Source of the DNA: DAOTWP01 sp034435675
GTDB taxonomy: Bacteria > Chloroflexota > Anaerolineae > Aggregatilineales > Phototrophicaceae
Direction of reading: 5' to 3'
Assembly (NCBI GenBank): GCA_034435675.1
Contig: DAOTWP010000342.1
Span: 1-23,166, forward strand
Length of the DNA: 23,166 nucleotides
Of this stretch, positions 6,804 through 14,630 are shown piece by piece; positions within the stretch are counted from its first letter, which is position 1, and every line of letters begins with the position of its first letter. A program made the position numbers and the translations under genes. The notes under the pieces were generated by a model, which did no database searches, was not told the DNA's origin, and was given only the letters and a program-made list of their open reading frames with translations.

Positions 6804-7162
6804 GCCAAGGACCGTATCACCAACGCCTGTATCACATTGCGCTGCGTGCCGCGTGGGAACGCGCCCAGGAAGAAGGCATTTACCGCACCGGAACCCTGGC
6901 AAGCGATGGCTTCATCCACTGCTCAACGCGCGAACAGGTGGTGCGCGTAGCCAATAGTGTCTATACCGGCTTGACCGGGCTGCTGCTGCTGGTGATTAAT
7001 CACGAGGCGCTGCTCGCCCCGGTCAAATATGAACAGCCGGCGCCCAACGTGCCGGAGCGCTTCCCGCACATTTACGGGACGTTGAATCTGGATGCGGTTG
7101 AGCGCGTGCTGGAATTTCCGCCGAACGCCGACGGCACGTTTACGCTGCCACCAGAGGCATAA
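6800..7162 (+). CDS. DUF952 family protein
   Basis: 120 residues from GTG 6800, which overlaps the TGA of the double-GNAT gene (GTGA, 6800-6803); GAGAGGA lies upstream. The family core is clear: DGFIHCSTREQV (36-47), then FPHIYGTLNLDAVERV. DUF952 proteins are small soluble proteins of unknown biochemical function. The overlap makes it the last gene of the GNAT2 / double-GNAT / DUF952 unit, so it is made along with the acetyltransferases. No catalytic role can be assigned. Confidence 0.88.
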   Translation: MSQGPYHQRLYHIALRAAWERAQEEGIYRTGTLASDGFIHCSTREQVVRVANSVYTGLTGLLLLVINHEALLAPVKYEQPAPNVPERFPHIYGTLNLDAVERVLEFPPNADGTFTLPPEA

Positions 7163-7232
7163 CACCGGGACTGTGGGGTACACCTGAGCACGCCAGCGGC
7201 AGTGCAGCGTACCCTGTTCAATTGCTGCTGGC

Positions 7233-7634
7233 TCAAACGCCGGACTGTCCGGCGGTGCGCTCACTGATGATCGTCGAACGCGCCTCATCCACGCTGGATG
7301 CAAAGCGGAATACCTTGCTGCTTTGCGGGTGAATGGTGCTGCCGATACGGTGGATCATGCGGTACAGCGTGCTGCGGCTGACCAGCACATTGACGCCTAC
7401 GTTTGGCTCTGCCTGCACGTAATAATCAATGCGGGCAATCGCGCTGAGGAAGTTTTTGGGCAGGTGCGGACGGTCACCCACTTCGGTGATAATGTCCACG
7501 CGCTCGCTGACCTGCTGGATTAACCCACGTGCCTGTTCCATGCAGGTGTACAGATCATTCAGCGTCCAGTTCTCCGGCAAAATCTGCCGCATAATCGTCG
7601 GGTTAACCTCATCCCATCGTGCATGTGCTTTCAA
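7233..7634 (-). CDS. Uncharacterised 133-residue protein, possibly STAS/SpoIIAA-like
   Basis: The frame runs to a GTG at 7697, but TTG at 7632-7634 has the better signal: AGGGGG about 10 nt upstream. The body starts LKAHARWDEVNPTIM, then WTLNDLYTCMEQARGLIQQV, VDIITEV, P-LPKNFLSAIARI, and ends with a predicted helix, SSVDEARSTI. The alternating strand-helix pattern with an early W, a VDIITE-type strand and a closing helix recalls small STAS-like proteins; this is fold impression, not a motif match. No signal peptide or membrane segment. A strong promoter lies upstream. The start codon choice is uncertain. Confidence 0.6.
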   Translation of the reverse strand: MKAHARWDEVNPTIMRQILPENWTLNDLYTCMEQARGLIQQVSERVDIITEVGDRPHLPKNFLSAIARIDYYVQAEPNVGVNVLVSRSTLYRMIHRIGSTIHPQSSKVFRFASSVDEARSTIISERTAGQSGV

Positions 7635-7747
7635 TGTGTTCTGTCCCCCTGAACATCGCTTGCTGATTGAACAGTCTGCGGCAGCATGTGTGTTCACAAG
7701 CTGCCTGCCCGCCGGGCATCTGCCTGCGCAACCGCTGCTCGACTAGT

Positions 7748-7775
7748 ATTATAACGGACAGTTAAGCGGTGTGAA
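7748..7775 (-). promoter_or_regulatory. Near-consensus sigma-70 promoter
   Basis: Read on the minus strand: TTCACA (7770-7775, 5/6 match), a 16-nt spacer, and TATAAT (7748-7753, exact). The predicted start is near 7741, giving a leader of about 105 nt to the TTG at 7634. It is one of the best-matching promoters in the window. Confidence 0.6.
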
Positions 7776-7815
7776 CGTTGACGTTTTATTTTTTTTGAAC
7801 GCTGCCCCCGGAATA

Positions 7816-8442
7816 TCATGGCGAGCGCAAATCGGGTGGCAGCGGATGCCCCAGTTCCAGCAGCACCGCGCGCAGATACGCCAGCAGTGCCCGCTTGATG
7901 ATGCCCGCGATGCGTTCCACGGGCAGGTTATCCGGCGGTGCAGAGAGCATCATCAGTCCTTTGACAATGCCCACACCCACCGCCGCCGTTTCGTGGCACT
8001 GCGCGTCTGTCAGCAGCGGCAGATGGGCACGCAGCATCGCGTACACCGCGCCGACAATTTCGACATGCAGTTGGCTGGCAGTGCTGGTGGTCATGAACAC
8101 CGCTTTGAAGCCCGCCTGTTCCTGTTCCAGCGCCAGCATTTCGTCCACCATGCTGGCAACAATCTCCGTGATCGTCAGCGTTTCCAGCCGCTGGGCGGTG
8201 AACACGCTGAGCATCGCCTGGGCATAACGTTCGACCAGCGCATTAAACAGCGCTTCTTTGTTAGGGAAAAACTGGTACAGCGACCCGATGGACACCCCGG
8301 CGCGGCGCGCAATCAGGTTGGTGCTTGCCGCTTCGATGCCCACTTCATCGAATACCTGCGCGGCGGTATCCAGCAGATGATCCACCCGCTGTTTGCCGCG
8401 TGCCTGTTTGGGCGTGCGGCGCATGCTTGTCTCGTCAGCCAT
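7816..8442 (-). CDS. TetR/AcrR family transcriptional repressor
   Basis: 208 residues from ATG 8440-8442, with AGGAAGG upstream; an in-frame start at 8496 would add 18 residues that overlap a tandem repeat. The N-terminal DNA-binding domain has the standard TetR pattern: a helix with LLDTAAQVFDEVGIEAAS (23-40), then the helix-turn-helix TNLIARRAGVSIGSLYQFFP (41-60), followed by NKEALF. The C-terminal ligand domain shows no recognisable effector class. TetR proteins usually repress a neighbouring gene and often themselves. Neither flanking gene is an obvious transporter or oxidase target. Confidence 0.93.
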   Translation of the reverse strand: MADETSMRRTPKQARGKQRVDHLLDTAAQVFDEVGIEAASTNLIARRAGVSIGSLYQFFPNKEALFNALVERYAQAMLSVFTAQRLETLTITEIVASMVDEMLALEQEQAGFKAVFMTTSTASQLHVEIVGAVYAMLRAHLPLLTDAQCHETAAVGVGIVKGLMMLSAPPDNLPVERIAGIIKRALLAYLRAVLLELGHPLPPDLRSP

Positions 8443-8495
8443 ACACCCTGCCTTCCTGTTGGTCAGATTATCCCTGACAAGCCGTGCGGCGCGCA

Positions 8496-8530
8496 ATGCC
8501 GCGCACCATGCCGCGCACCATGCCGCGCAC
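8496..8530. repeat. Three tandem copies of a 12-nt unit
   Basis: ATGCCGCGCACC at 8496-8507, 8508-8519 and, with the last base changed, 8520-8531. It lies just upstream of the TetR gene, in the likely promoter/operator area, but is not palindromic, so it is a poor TetR operator candidate. Confidence 0.75.
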
Positions 8531-8686
8531 AGTAGAATGTTAAGCCAGTTTTAGGGACTATTTAAAGATTGCCTTCTACCGTTGCCGCGCCGATAGACCC
8601 GCTGCATACTTAGGGCAAAAGCCATTTGATAACTGCCTGTGTTGCCAGCCACGTTGTTTAGCGAGTACAGGAAACCACAATCACCC

Positions 8687-9697
8687 ATGAACGGCACGAT
8701 TGATCGTTCGACAGACGTTTCACAGGGCGCGGGGAATAAATCCGTGATCAACATCAACACCGTTTCCGCACTGCGTGAAGTCGGCAGCATCACCGGGCAC
8801 CGCAGTTGGGTGCGCACGCTGGCATTTTCACCGGACAGCATGCTGCTGGCATCGGCGTCGGATGACGAAACGATTCGACTGTGGGATGTGCGCCTGCCGC
8901 AGCGTGTGCGCCCGCTGGATGTGCTGCAGGGGCACAATGCCAGCGCATGGGGCGTCGCTTTTTCGCCCGACGGCACGATGCTGGCATCCAGCGCCAACGA
9001 TAACACGGTGCGTCTGTGGGACCTTCAGCATCAGGCGCAGGAATTCCTCAAGTTCGCGGATCATATTGAGCCTGTGTATGCGGTGTCGTTTTCGCCGGAT
9101 GGGCGTTTTCTGGCGTCTGCCTCGCACGATGGCACGGCGCGTATCCGCCTGATCGACAATATCCGTTCGCTGGGACGCCCGCGCGACAGCGTGATGCTGG
9201 AACATATCAGCCATGTCTACGCCGTCGCATTTTCGCCGGACAGTTCACTGGTGGCAAGCGCCTCGCGCGATAGTGTCGTGCGCGTATGGCAGTTGAACGG
9301 CGGCAACCTGCGCGCCACCGCCGATGCCAGCCCATACCGCTGCAAGGGGCACGATAGTTACATTTCCACTGTGCGTTTTTCGCCAGATGGGCGTCTGCTG
9401 GCATCTGCCTCACAGGACAAAACGGTGCGCCTGTGGGACGCGGTGACGCTGCGCCAACTGTCGGCGCTGATCGGGCACCGCGAAACGATCACCTCGGTGG
9501 CGTTTACGCCGGACAGCCGCCTGCTGGTGTCCGGCTCGAAAGACCGTACCGTGCGCGTATGGGAAGTGAACTATGCCCGCGAAGTGCTGGCAATCCCAGT
9601 AGAAACAAGCTCAGTCAATACGGTAGCGGTATCGCCGGATGGTCGCCTGCTGGCATATGCGGGCAGCAGCGGCGAAATCCGCCTGTGGGCGGTGTAA
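8687..9697 (+). CDS. WD40-repeat beta-propeller protein
   Basis: 336 residues from ATG 8687 (a GTG at 8639 would add 16). Seven WD40 blades follow in order, each with an F-S/T-P-D turn and most ending in (L/V)W(D/E/A): SWVRTLAFSPD, SAWGVAFSPD, PVYAVSFSPD, HVYAVAFSPD, YISTVRFSPD, TITSVAFTPD and SVNTVAVSPD. Seven blades make one closed propeller, a scaffold for protein binding. Unlike many bacterial WD40 proteins it carries no kinase, NTPase or protease domain, and no signal peptide. Blade-to-blade similarity at DNA level is high, as expected for internal duplication. The Shine-Dalgarno sequence (AGGA about 14 nt upstream) is poorly spaced, so the start is not certain. Confidence 0.9.
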   Translation: MNGTIDRSTDVSQGAGNKSVININTVSALREVGSITGHRSWVRTLAFSPDSMLLASASDDETIRLWDVRLPQRVRPLDVLQGHNASAWGVAFSPDGTMLASSANDNTVRLWDLQHQAQEFLKFADHIEPVYAVSFSPDGRFLASASHDGTARIRLIDNIRSLGRPRDSVMLEHISHVYAVAFSPDSSLVASASRDSVVRVWQLNGGNLRATADASPYRCKGHDSYISTVRFSPDGRLLASASQDKTVRLWDAVTLRQLSALIGHRETITSVAFTPDSRLLVSGSKDRTVRVWEVNYAREVLAIPVETSSVNTVAVSPDGRLLAYAGSSGEIRLWAV

Positions 9698-9831
9698 CCC
9701 GCTGAACACGGCGGCAAAGGTTGGTCTGCGTGGGATGCTGCCGGGGCGGCAAAGCCGTGCTATCGTGAGTGCAGAAGTGGACAGGCGGCTGCCCTGTCCC
9801 ATCTGTGCCGTGCCGACCGCCGGGGGACACC

Positions 9832-10338
9832 ATGACCGACAGCTTTCACATTCGCCGCGCCGGATTACAGGACGCCGCGATGATCATCCGCCACCGCCGC
9901 CGCATGTTCGAGGACATCGGCGGTTATGACCCCGCCAAAATGGATCTGATGGATCGGGAATGGGCACAATGGCTGCCGCCGCGCCTCGCCAGCAGCGAGT
10001 ATCTGGGCTGGTTTGCCTGCGCGGGTGAAGCTGCGGACGCGCCGGTGGTTGCCGGGGCAGGGCTGTGGCTGATGCACTGGATTCCAGGTCCCGACGGCAG
10101 CTATGGACTGCGCCCGTATGTGCTGAATGTCTACACCGAACCGGCGTATCGGGGGCGTGGGCTGGCGCGGCGGTTGATGGAAACGCTCATCAAGCACTGC
10201 CGCGTGCACGAATATCCCACGCTGACCCTGCACGCCAGCGAAGCAGGACGCCCGATTTATGTGGCGCTGGGCTTCAGGCAGACCAACGAAATGCGGCTGA
10301 AACTGACGCCGCTGGAGGTCTCGCGGCAGGTGGTCTGA
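9832..10338 (+). CDS. GNAT N-acetyltransferase
   Basis: 168 residues from ATG 9832, with GGGGGA directly upstream; an in-frame ATG at 9769 lacks such a site. The GNAT signature is good: FHIRRAGLQDAAMII at the start, LNVYTEPAYRGRGLARRLME with the acetyl-CoA loop YRGRGLA, and a closing LHASEAGRPIYVALGFRQTN. This is the general acetyltransferase type rather than the RimL type of the 4.4-6.8 kb array. Substrate unknown. It converges on the flavin oxidase gene, with an inverted repeat between the two stop codons. Confidence 0.9.
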   Translation: MTDSFHIRRAGLQDAAMIIRHRRRMFEDIGGYDPAKMDLMDREWAQWLPPRLASSEYLGWFACAGEAADAPVVAGAGLWLMHWIPGPDGSYGLRPYVLNVYTEPAYRGRGLARRLMETLIKHCRVHEYPTLTLHASEAGRPIYVALGFRQTNEMRLKLTPLEVSRQVV

Positions 10339-10406
10339 GGTGCGGGCGGTGCCGGGCGGTGCCGCCGCCGATGGGTGTAAAGCCGGCTGTAAACACGGAT
10401 TAACAC

Positions 10407-10441
10407 GGGTGGGCACCACTGCTGCATTGGGGTGCCCACCC
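10407..10441. terminator. Inverted repeat between convergent genes, possible bidirectional terminator
   Basis: A perfect 11-bp stem, GGGTGGGCACC (10407-10417) and GGTGCCCACCC (10431-10441), with a 13-nt loop. It lies between the GNAT stop (10338) and the oxidase stop (10456). T-runs are poor on both sides, so termination efficiency is uncertain. Confidence 0.5.
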
Positions 10442-10455
10442 ATTGGTTGTACCGC

Positions 10456-11865
10456 TTAGCGCGCGCGCTGCTGCGGCGGGATGTTGAAGCTGAAGCAGAA
10501 CACATTCTGCGGGTCGTACTGCGCCTTGATTGCCTGCAAGCGCAGGTAGTTTTCCGGCAGGTAAGCGCCCGCGGTCTTCGCCCATTTTTCCTCGCCTTCG
10601 AGGAAGTTCAGATACTGCCCGCCGGTCAGCGCTGGCGCAAGTTCACGCTTGAGCTGCATCTGGTATGCCGTCACCGCCGTATAGGCTTCCGGGGTGGGGC
10701 TGAAGGCGACCATTTCCAGCAGATGCTGTGCATCGCGGTTGCTGTAGGCGCTGGCGTGCTTGTCCACGCGCGCAATCGCTCCGCCTGCATGCCGCAGTTC
10801 GGCAAAGATCAGCGCGGGCGGACCGTCCTGCGGCAGCACACGGTTGATCAGGGTGTCAATCGCCTCGTCGGTCAGTTCGCGCATCCAGGCGCCGCTGACG
10901 GCAGCAGGCGACGGGTCTTTGGGGTCGTTGCTGATCGTCTCGACCATGCTGAAGGGCATTGTGCCCCACATATTCAGCGCGGGCTGCTGCCAGTCCAGCC
11001 AGTATTTGAGCAGCGCTGCGCCGTCTTCCGGCGCACCGGCATAGGCGCCGCGCACCTGCACGAACGATTTCCCGCGCAGGGGTTCCGGCACCTGCGGGAA
11101 AGGCGGATAGTTGAACAGCGCGATTGACGAGGTCAGTTCATCGGGCGCGTGCTTGATCCACTCGCGGTAGCGCAGGAACACTTCCTTCGCCATTTCCGCG
11201 GGGTAGTACAGGTTGCCCGCGTGGAGCGTCGCCACCGGATACAGCTTGATCTGCATGCCAACGACGATGCCAAAGCTGCCGCCGCCGCCGCGCAGCGCCC
11301 AGAACAGATCGCTGTGTTCGCTGGCACTGGCGCGGATCAACTGCCCGTCCGCCGTTACCACGTCGAACCACAGCACACTGTCCGACGACATGCCGTACTT
11401 GCGCGCCAGCCAGCCGAAGCCGCCACCGAGTGTGTAGCCCACCGCGCCGACTTCTGGCGAAGAACCCAGCAGCGGGGCGAGACCGGCTTCTACTGCTGCG
11501 GGCAGCACGGCTTGCCACTTTGCGCCACCTTCGATATAAGCCGTCTGACGGGCAGCATCCACCGTCGCGTGGTTCATCTGCGCCATGTTAATCAGCAGCG
11601 CGCCATCCGCCAACCGCGACGTACCGTGTCCGGTCGCCTGTACGGCAATGCCCAATCCTGCTGCGCGGGCGTAACGGACTGCCTCGGCAACATCGCGCGC
11701 ATTCTGAGCGACGACGATGAGGGCAGGCTGCGGCAGAAAATTCAGGTTAAAGCCCATCCGCGCCTGATCATAGGCGGCATCGCCAGCAGTCAGCACACTG
11801 CCGCTGATGCTGTCGCGCAGGGTTTCCAGTTCAGCACTGATAACGGGCATTTCGAGCGTTGCCAT
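10456..11865 (-). CDS. FAD-binding oxidoreductase, berberine-bridge-enzyme family
   Basis: 469 residues from ATG 11863-11865, with AAGGAG about 7 nt upstream. The N-terminal FAD (PCMH-type) domain shows PALIVVAQNARDVAEAVRYA, then ATGHGT with H80 as the likely covalent flavin ligand, and VGAVGYTLGGGFGWLARKYG (139-158), SDLFWALRGGGGSFGIV. The C-terminal BBE motif NYLRLQAIKAQYDPQNVF is present. The second flavin-linking residue of bicovalent members (Cys in G-x-C-P-x-VG) is serine here (GSSPEVG, S136), so a single flavin bond is expected. Such enzymes oxidise sugars, alcohols or secondary metabolites; the substrate is not predictable. No secretion signal. Confidence 0.92.
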   Translation of the reverse strand: MATLEMPVISAELETLRDSISGSVLTAGDAAYDQARMGFNLNFLPQPALIVVAQNARDVAEAVRYARAAGLGIAVQATGHGTSRLADGALLINMAQMNHATVDAARQTAYIEGGAKWQAVLPAAVEAGLAPLLGSSPEVGAVGYTLGGGFGWLARKYGMSSDSVLWFDVVTADGQLIRASASEHSDLFWALRGGGGSFGIVVGMQIKLYPVATLHAGNLYYPAEMAKEVFLRYREWIKHAPDELTSSIALFNYPPFPQVPEPLRGKSFVQVRGAYAGAPEDGAALLKYWLDWQQPALNMWGTMPFSMVETISNDPKDPSPAAVSGAWMRELTDEAIDTLINRVLPQDGPPALIFAELRHAGGAIARVDKHASAYSNRDAQHLLEMVAFSPTPEAYTAVTAYQMQLKRELAPALTGGQYLNFLEGEEKWAKTAGAYLPENYLRLQAIKAQYDPQNVFCFSFNIPPQQRAR

Positions 11866-12150
11866 AGCGGGTTTCTCCTTAGGCAGGTCACACAATACTG
11901 TGTGAAACAAATGTGACCTAACCATACGGCGAAAACACACCAGGCAGCATCCGCCCAAAGGTGGAACCCGGTTGGTGCTTTGGGGTGAGCGCGGCGCTCC
12001 GCCGTTTGTGCCAGCGCACGCGCAGACAGCGCTCTGGGCGCCCGTTCTGCGGGCAGCGCAGGGATGCTGTCCGGTGCTGCCGCTGACAAACTGCCCGCCC
12101 TCAACCTGTCACCAAGCGTTTGTCATCCGTGTGTCATCAACGCCACGCGC

Positions 12151-12552
12151 CTATTTCTTCGGCTGCAACTCCAGTGCCACCGAATTGATACAGTAGCGCA
12201 GCCCAGTAGTGTCCTGCGGACCATCCTCAAAGACATGCCCCAGATGTGACCCACAGCGCGCACAGCGCACCTCAATCCGCTGCATCCCGTAACTGTTGTC
12301 CATGATCAGCTCGACATTGCCTTTGTCAAGCACATCCCAGAAGCTGGGCCACCCGCTGCCGGAGTCAAATTTGGTGTCCGAGACAAACAGCGGTTGTTTG
12401 CACGCGGCGCACAGGTACGTGCCCGGTGTTTTGGTGTTGACATATTCGCCGGTAAACGGGCGCTCGGTGGCGTGCTGGCGCAGCACCGCATACTGCTGCG
12501 GGGTGAGCTGCTCGCGCCATTCGGTGTCGCTCTTGACGACTTTTTCGCTCAT
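12151..12552 (-). CDS. msrB: Peptide-methionine (R)-S-oxide reductase MsrB
   Basis: 133 residues from ATG 12550-12552, with AAAGGAAC upstream. MsrB repairs the R form of methionine sulfoxide in proteins. All hallmarks are present: two zinc-binding CxxC pairs (C48/C51 in CAAC, C97/C100 in CARC), SGWPSFW (66-72), GSHLGHVFEDGP (101-112), and the catalytic cysteine C121 in GLRYCINS. It is full length and a single domain, without an MsrA fusion. It is divergent from the nitroreductase gene; the 169-nt space holds both promoter regions. Confidence 0.97.
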   Translation of the reverse strand: MSEKVVKSDTEWREQLTPQQYAVLRQHATERPFTGEYVNTKTPGTYLCAACKQPLFVSDTKFDSGSGWPSFWDVLDKGNVELIMDNSYGMQRIEVRCARCGSHLGHVFEDGPQDTTGLRYCINSVALELQPKK

Positions 12553-12721
12553 TGAAAAGTTCCTTTCTCACAGGTGTTGTCCGGTTTTGGACCTGTGCGA
12601 AGAGCATAACACGAAAAAATGATAGAACTATTACGCGGGGATGACGGCGCAGTAATCGAGCGTCAGCCCCGCAGGATCGGTTACAATGGGGACAATCAAA
12701 AATCAGCGAGAGGAAGCACTG

Positions 12722-13252
12722 ATGAACGTGTGGGATGCCATTCGCACAAAACGCGCCGTGCGCCAGTTCACCGACCAGCCGCTGCCGGAGGACGCCGTGC
12801 AGCGCATTCTGGATGCGGGGCGGCGCGCGCAGAGCAGCAAAAATTCGCAGCCGTGGGACTTTATCGCCGTGCGCGAGCGCCAGCGTTTGCAGCAGTTGAG
12901 CACGATGGGCGACTGGATGGGGCACGTCGCCGGGGCGGCGCTGTGTGTCGTGCTGGTTACGCCCGTGCCTGCCGCCGAACCCGCCGCGCCGGAAGACCGC
13001 TACCCCTGGTACATGTTCGACATCGGGCAGGCGGCGAGCTACATGCAGCTTGCCGCGCTGGAAGTGGGTGTTGGCTCGTGCCTGGGGACGATCTACAAAA
13101 CTGAAGCGGTGCGCGCACTGCTGGGCATTCCGCAGGACAAATGGGCGCGCATCGTTATCTCGTTCGGCTATCCGCAGCCGCAGGAACCGCGCCCGCCGCG
13201 CCCCGGTGGACGCCGCGCTCTGGACGAAACAGTGCACTGGGAGACGTGGTGA
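12722..13252 (+). CDS. Nitroreductase family protein (FMN-dependent)
   Basis: 176 residues from ATG 12722, with AGAGGAAG about 8 nt upstream; an ATG at 12686 in frame lacks such a site. The N-terminus MNVWDAIRTKRAVRQFTDQP, then AGRRAQSSKNSQPWDF, is the typical FMN-phosphate binding region. DIGQAASYMQLAALEVGVGS is the second conserved block. It is a short form, without the long insertions of NfsA or NfsB. It probably reduces quinones or nitro compounds with NAD(P)H; the exact substrate is unknown. A strong intrinsic terminator follows 18 nt after the stop codon. Confidence 0.93.
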   Translation: MNVWDAIRTKRAVRQFTDQPLPEDAVQRILDAGRRAQSSKNSQPWDFIAVRERQRLQQLSTMGDWMGHVAGAALCVVLVTPVPAAEPAAPEDRYPWYMFDIGQAASYMQLAALEVGVGSCLGTIYKTEAVRALLGIPQDKWARIVISFGYPQPQEPRPPRPGGRRALDETVHWETW

Positions 13253-13270
13253 AGGGCGTTGTTCTGATGC

Positions 13271-13303
13271 ACGCCGGGGACTATTCTCCGGCGTTTTTCT
13301 TTT
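13271..13303 (+). terminator. Intrinsic terminator of the nitroreductase gene
   Basis: A 10-bp stem (13271-13280 with 13285-13294, one G-T pair) with a CTAT loop, then TTTTTCTTTT. It is a textbook rho-independent terminator on the plus strand. Its loop and right arm lie in the last codons of the convergent EamA gene, which ends at 13281. Confidence 0.88.
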
Positions 13304-14624
13304 GACTGCTGCTGCCGTTTTTCTTGCGCGTTTTGGGCAGCACGACTTCAATGCTGCCATCCTGGCGGAACTTGATCTTGGTGCCGGGGGGCAGCGTTTC
13401 AAGGATGTCAATCGTGATCTGCGTGTCGGGTGGCAGCGGGCGGGTCATATCAATATCCACCTTCTCGCGCGGCAGGAAACTGGTCAGGTCCACGCTGTAC
13501 GCCCCGCTGCCAATCGGGAAGGGGTCTACCGGACCGCTGCTCGCGCCCATCATGCGTTGAATCGCCAGCAAATCCTCGGCGGTCAGCGTTGCCATTACAC
13601 CCTGCTCGTTATCCTGTTCGCGCGTGCCAAAGGCGCGGTGAAAGGCAATGCGCTGGAACTGCACGCTGCTCATGTTGGCGACCAGCAGTGTCGCCGGGTT
13701 AATGCCGGTGGGCAGCAGGTCACGCGGGCGCACCAGCAGAATGCTCAGCCCCAGCACCCCCACGCCGATCCACTGCGCGGCGGTCAGGCTTTCGCCCAGC
13801 ACCAGCGCCGCCAGCAGCAGCGCCACGCCAATTTCGACAATCGCGTTGGCAGCGGTTTGCAGCCCGCCCAGAATTTTGACACTGGCAAACATCGCCAGCC
13901 GCGACAGCGCCGTCGTCACGCCCAGCAGCAGAATCGGCAGCAGAATCTCACCCAGGGCGTCTGTGCTGGTGAAGCGCTGTCCCACTGCCACCCAGACCAT
14001 CGTCACCACCACGCCCATCTGCGAAACGATGTACAGCGCGGCGGTCTGCGCGGGCATTTCGTAGAGCACATACTGGCTGAGGACCACCGTCCCGGCGAAC
14101 ATCAGCGCGCTGCCCAGCATCAAGCCCACGCCGGTCCAGTTGACGCTCGTTGCGCTGAAGCCAGTGACGATTACCAGCGCCACCAGCGCCAGCAGCATGC
14201 GCGTAATCATGCGCGCATTGAGCTTTTGCCCGGCGATGTAGGACAGCAGCACAGCAAACGCCAGATACATGCCGTTGAGTAACTGCACCAGCGAGGCATC
14301 CAGCAGTTGCAGCCCGCCATAATAGAACAGCGAGCCGATGCCGTTGACCGTGCCTACGACAATGCAGCCCAGCAGCCCGGCGGGGTAGATGTAGATATAG
14401 CGGCGGAAAAACAGCGCATAGACCAGCCACATCAACCCAACAGCCACCAGCGTGCGCGTGGCGGCAACAGTGAACGAATCCGCGCCTGCGGTAATCGCCA
14501 GCTTGCCGAAGATTGGTGCCATGCCCAGCAGCACCGGCGTGGAGATGGCAGCCACGATGCCGCGCAGACTCGCCTGTTGCAGCTTCTGGCGGGTAATCCC
14601 CGGCAGTTCAACCGTTTCTAACAT
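13281..14624 (-). CDS. DMT-superfamily (EamA) transporter with a long C-terminal soluble tail
   Basis: 447 residues from ATG 14622-14624. Residues 20-300 hold about ten hydrophobic helices in two EamA repeats, for example LVQLLNGMYLAFAVLLSYIA and AIVEIGVALLLAALVLGESL. EamA proteins export metabolites or amino acids; the substrate is unknown. Usual length is about 300, so residues of about 300-447 are an extra, soluble tail. The tail holds LPPDTQITIDILETLPPGT, a short strand-rich part, and ends in a lysine-rich stretch. The start lies 6 nt after the stop of the upstream REC-kinase gene and has no good Shine-Dalgarno site, so translation is probably coupled. The 3' end overlaps the terminator of the convergent nitroreductase gene. 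Confidence 0.85.
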   Translation of the reverse strand: MLETVELPGITRQKLQQASLRGIVAAISTPVLLGMAPIFGKLAITAGADSFTVAATRTLVAVGLMWLVYALFFRRYIYIYPAGLLGCIVVGTVNGIGSLFYYGGLQLLDASLVQLLNGMYLAFAVLLSYIAGQKLNARMITRMLLALVALVIVTGFSATSVNWTGVGLMLGSALMFAGTVVLSQYVLYEMPAQTAALYIVSQMGVVVTMVWVAVGQRFTSTDALGEILLPILLLGVTTALSRLAMFASVKILGGLQTAANAIVEIGVALLLAALVLGESLTAAQWIGVGVLGLSILLVRPRDLLPTGINPATLLVANMSSVQFQRIAFHRAFGTREQDNEQGVMATLTAEDLLAIQRMMGASSGPVDPFPIGSGAYSVDLTSFLPREKVDIDMTRPLPPDTQITIDILETLPPGTKIKFRQDGSIEVVLPKTRKKNGSSSQKKNAGE

Positions 14625-14630
14625 GGCGGC

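Noticed and set aside
8496..8531. The 12-nt tandem repeat as a CRISPR-like array or TetR operator
   Set aside because: There are no spacers between units, and the unit is not palindromic.
7771..8535. A 254-codon plus-strand frame opposite the TetR gene
   Set aside because: It is His/Gln/Arg-rich with no motif; the opposite strand carries an intact TetR repressor with a ribosome binding site.
12945..14282. A 445-codon plus-strand frame running from the nitroreductase gene through the EamA gene
   Set aside because: It overlaps two well-supported genes, crosses the terminator at 13271, and has no motif of its own.
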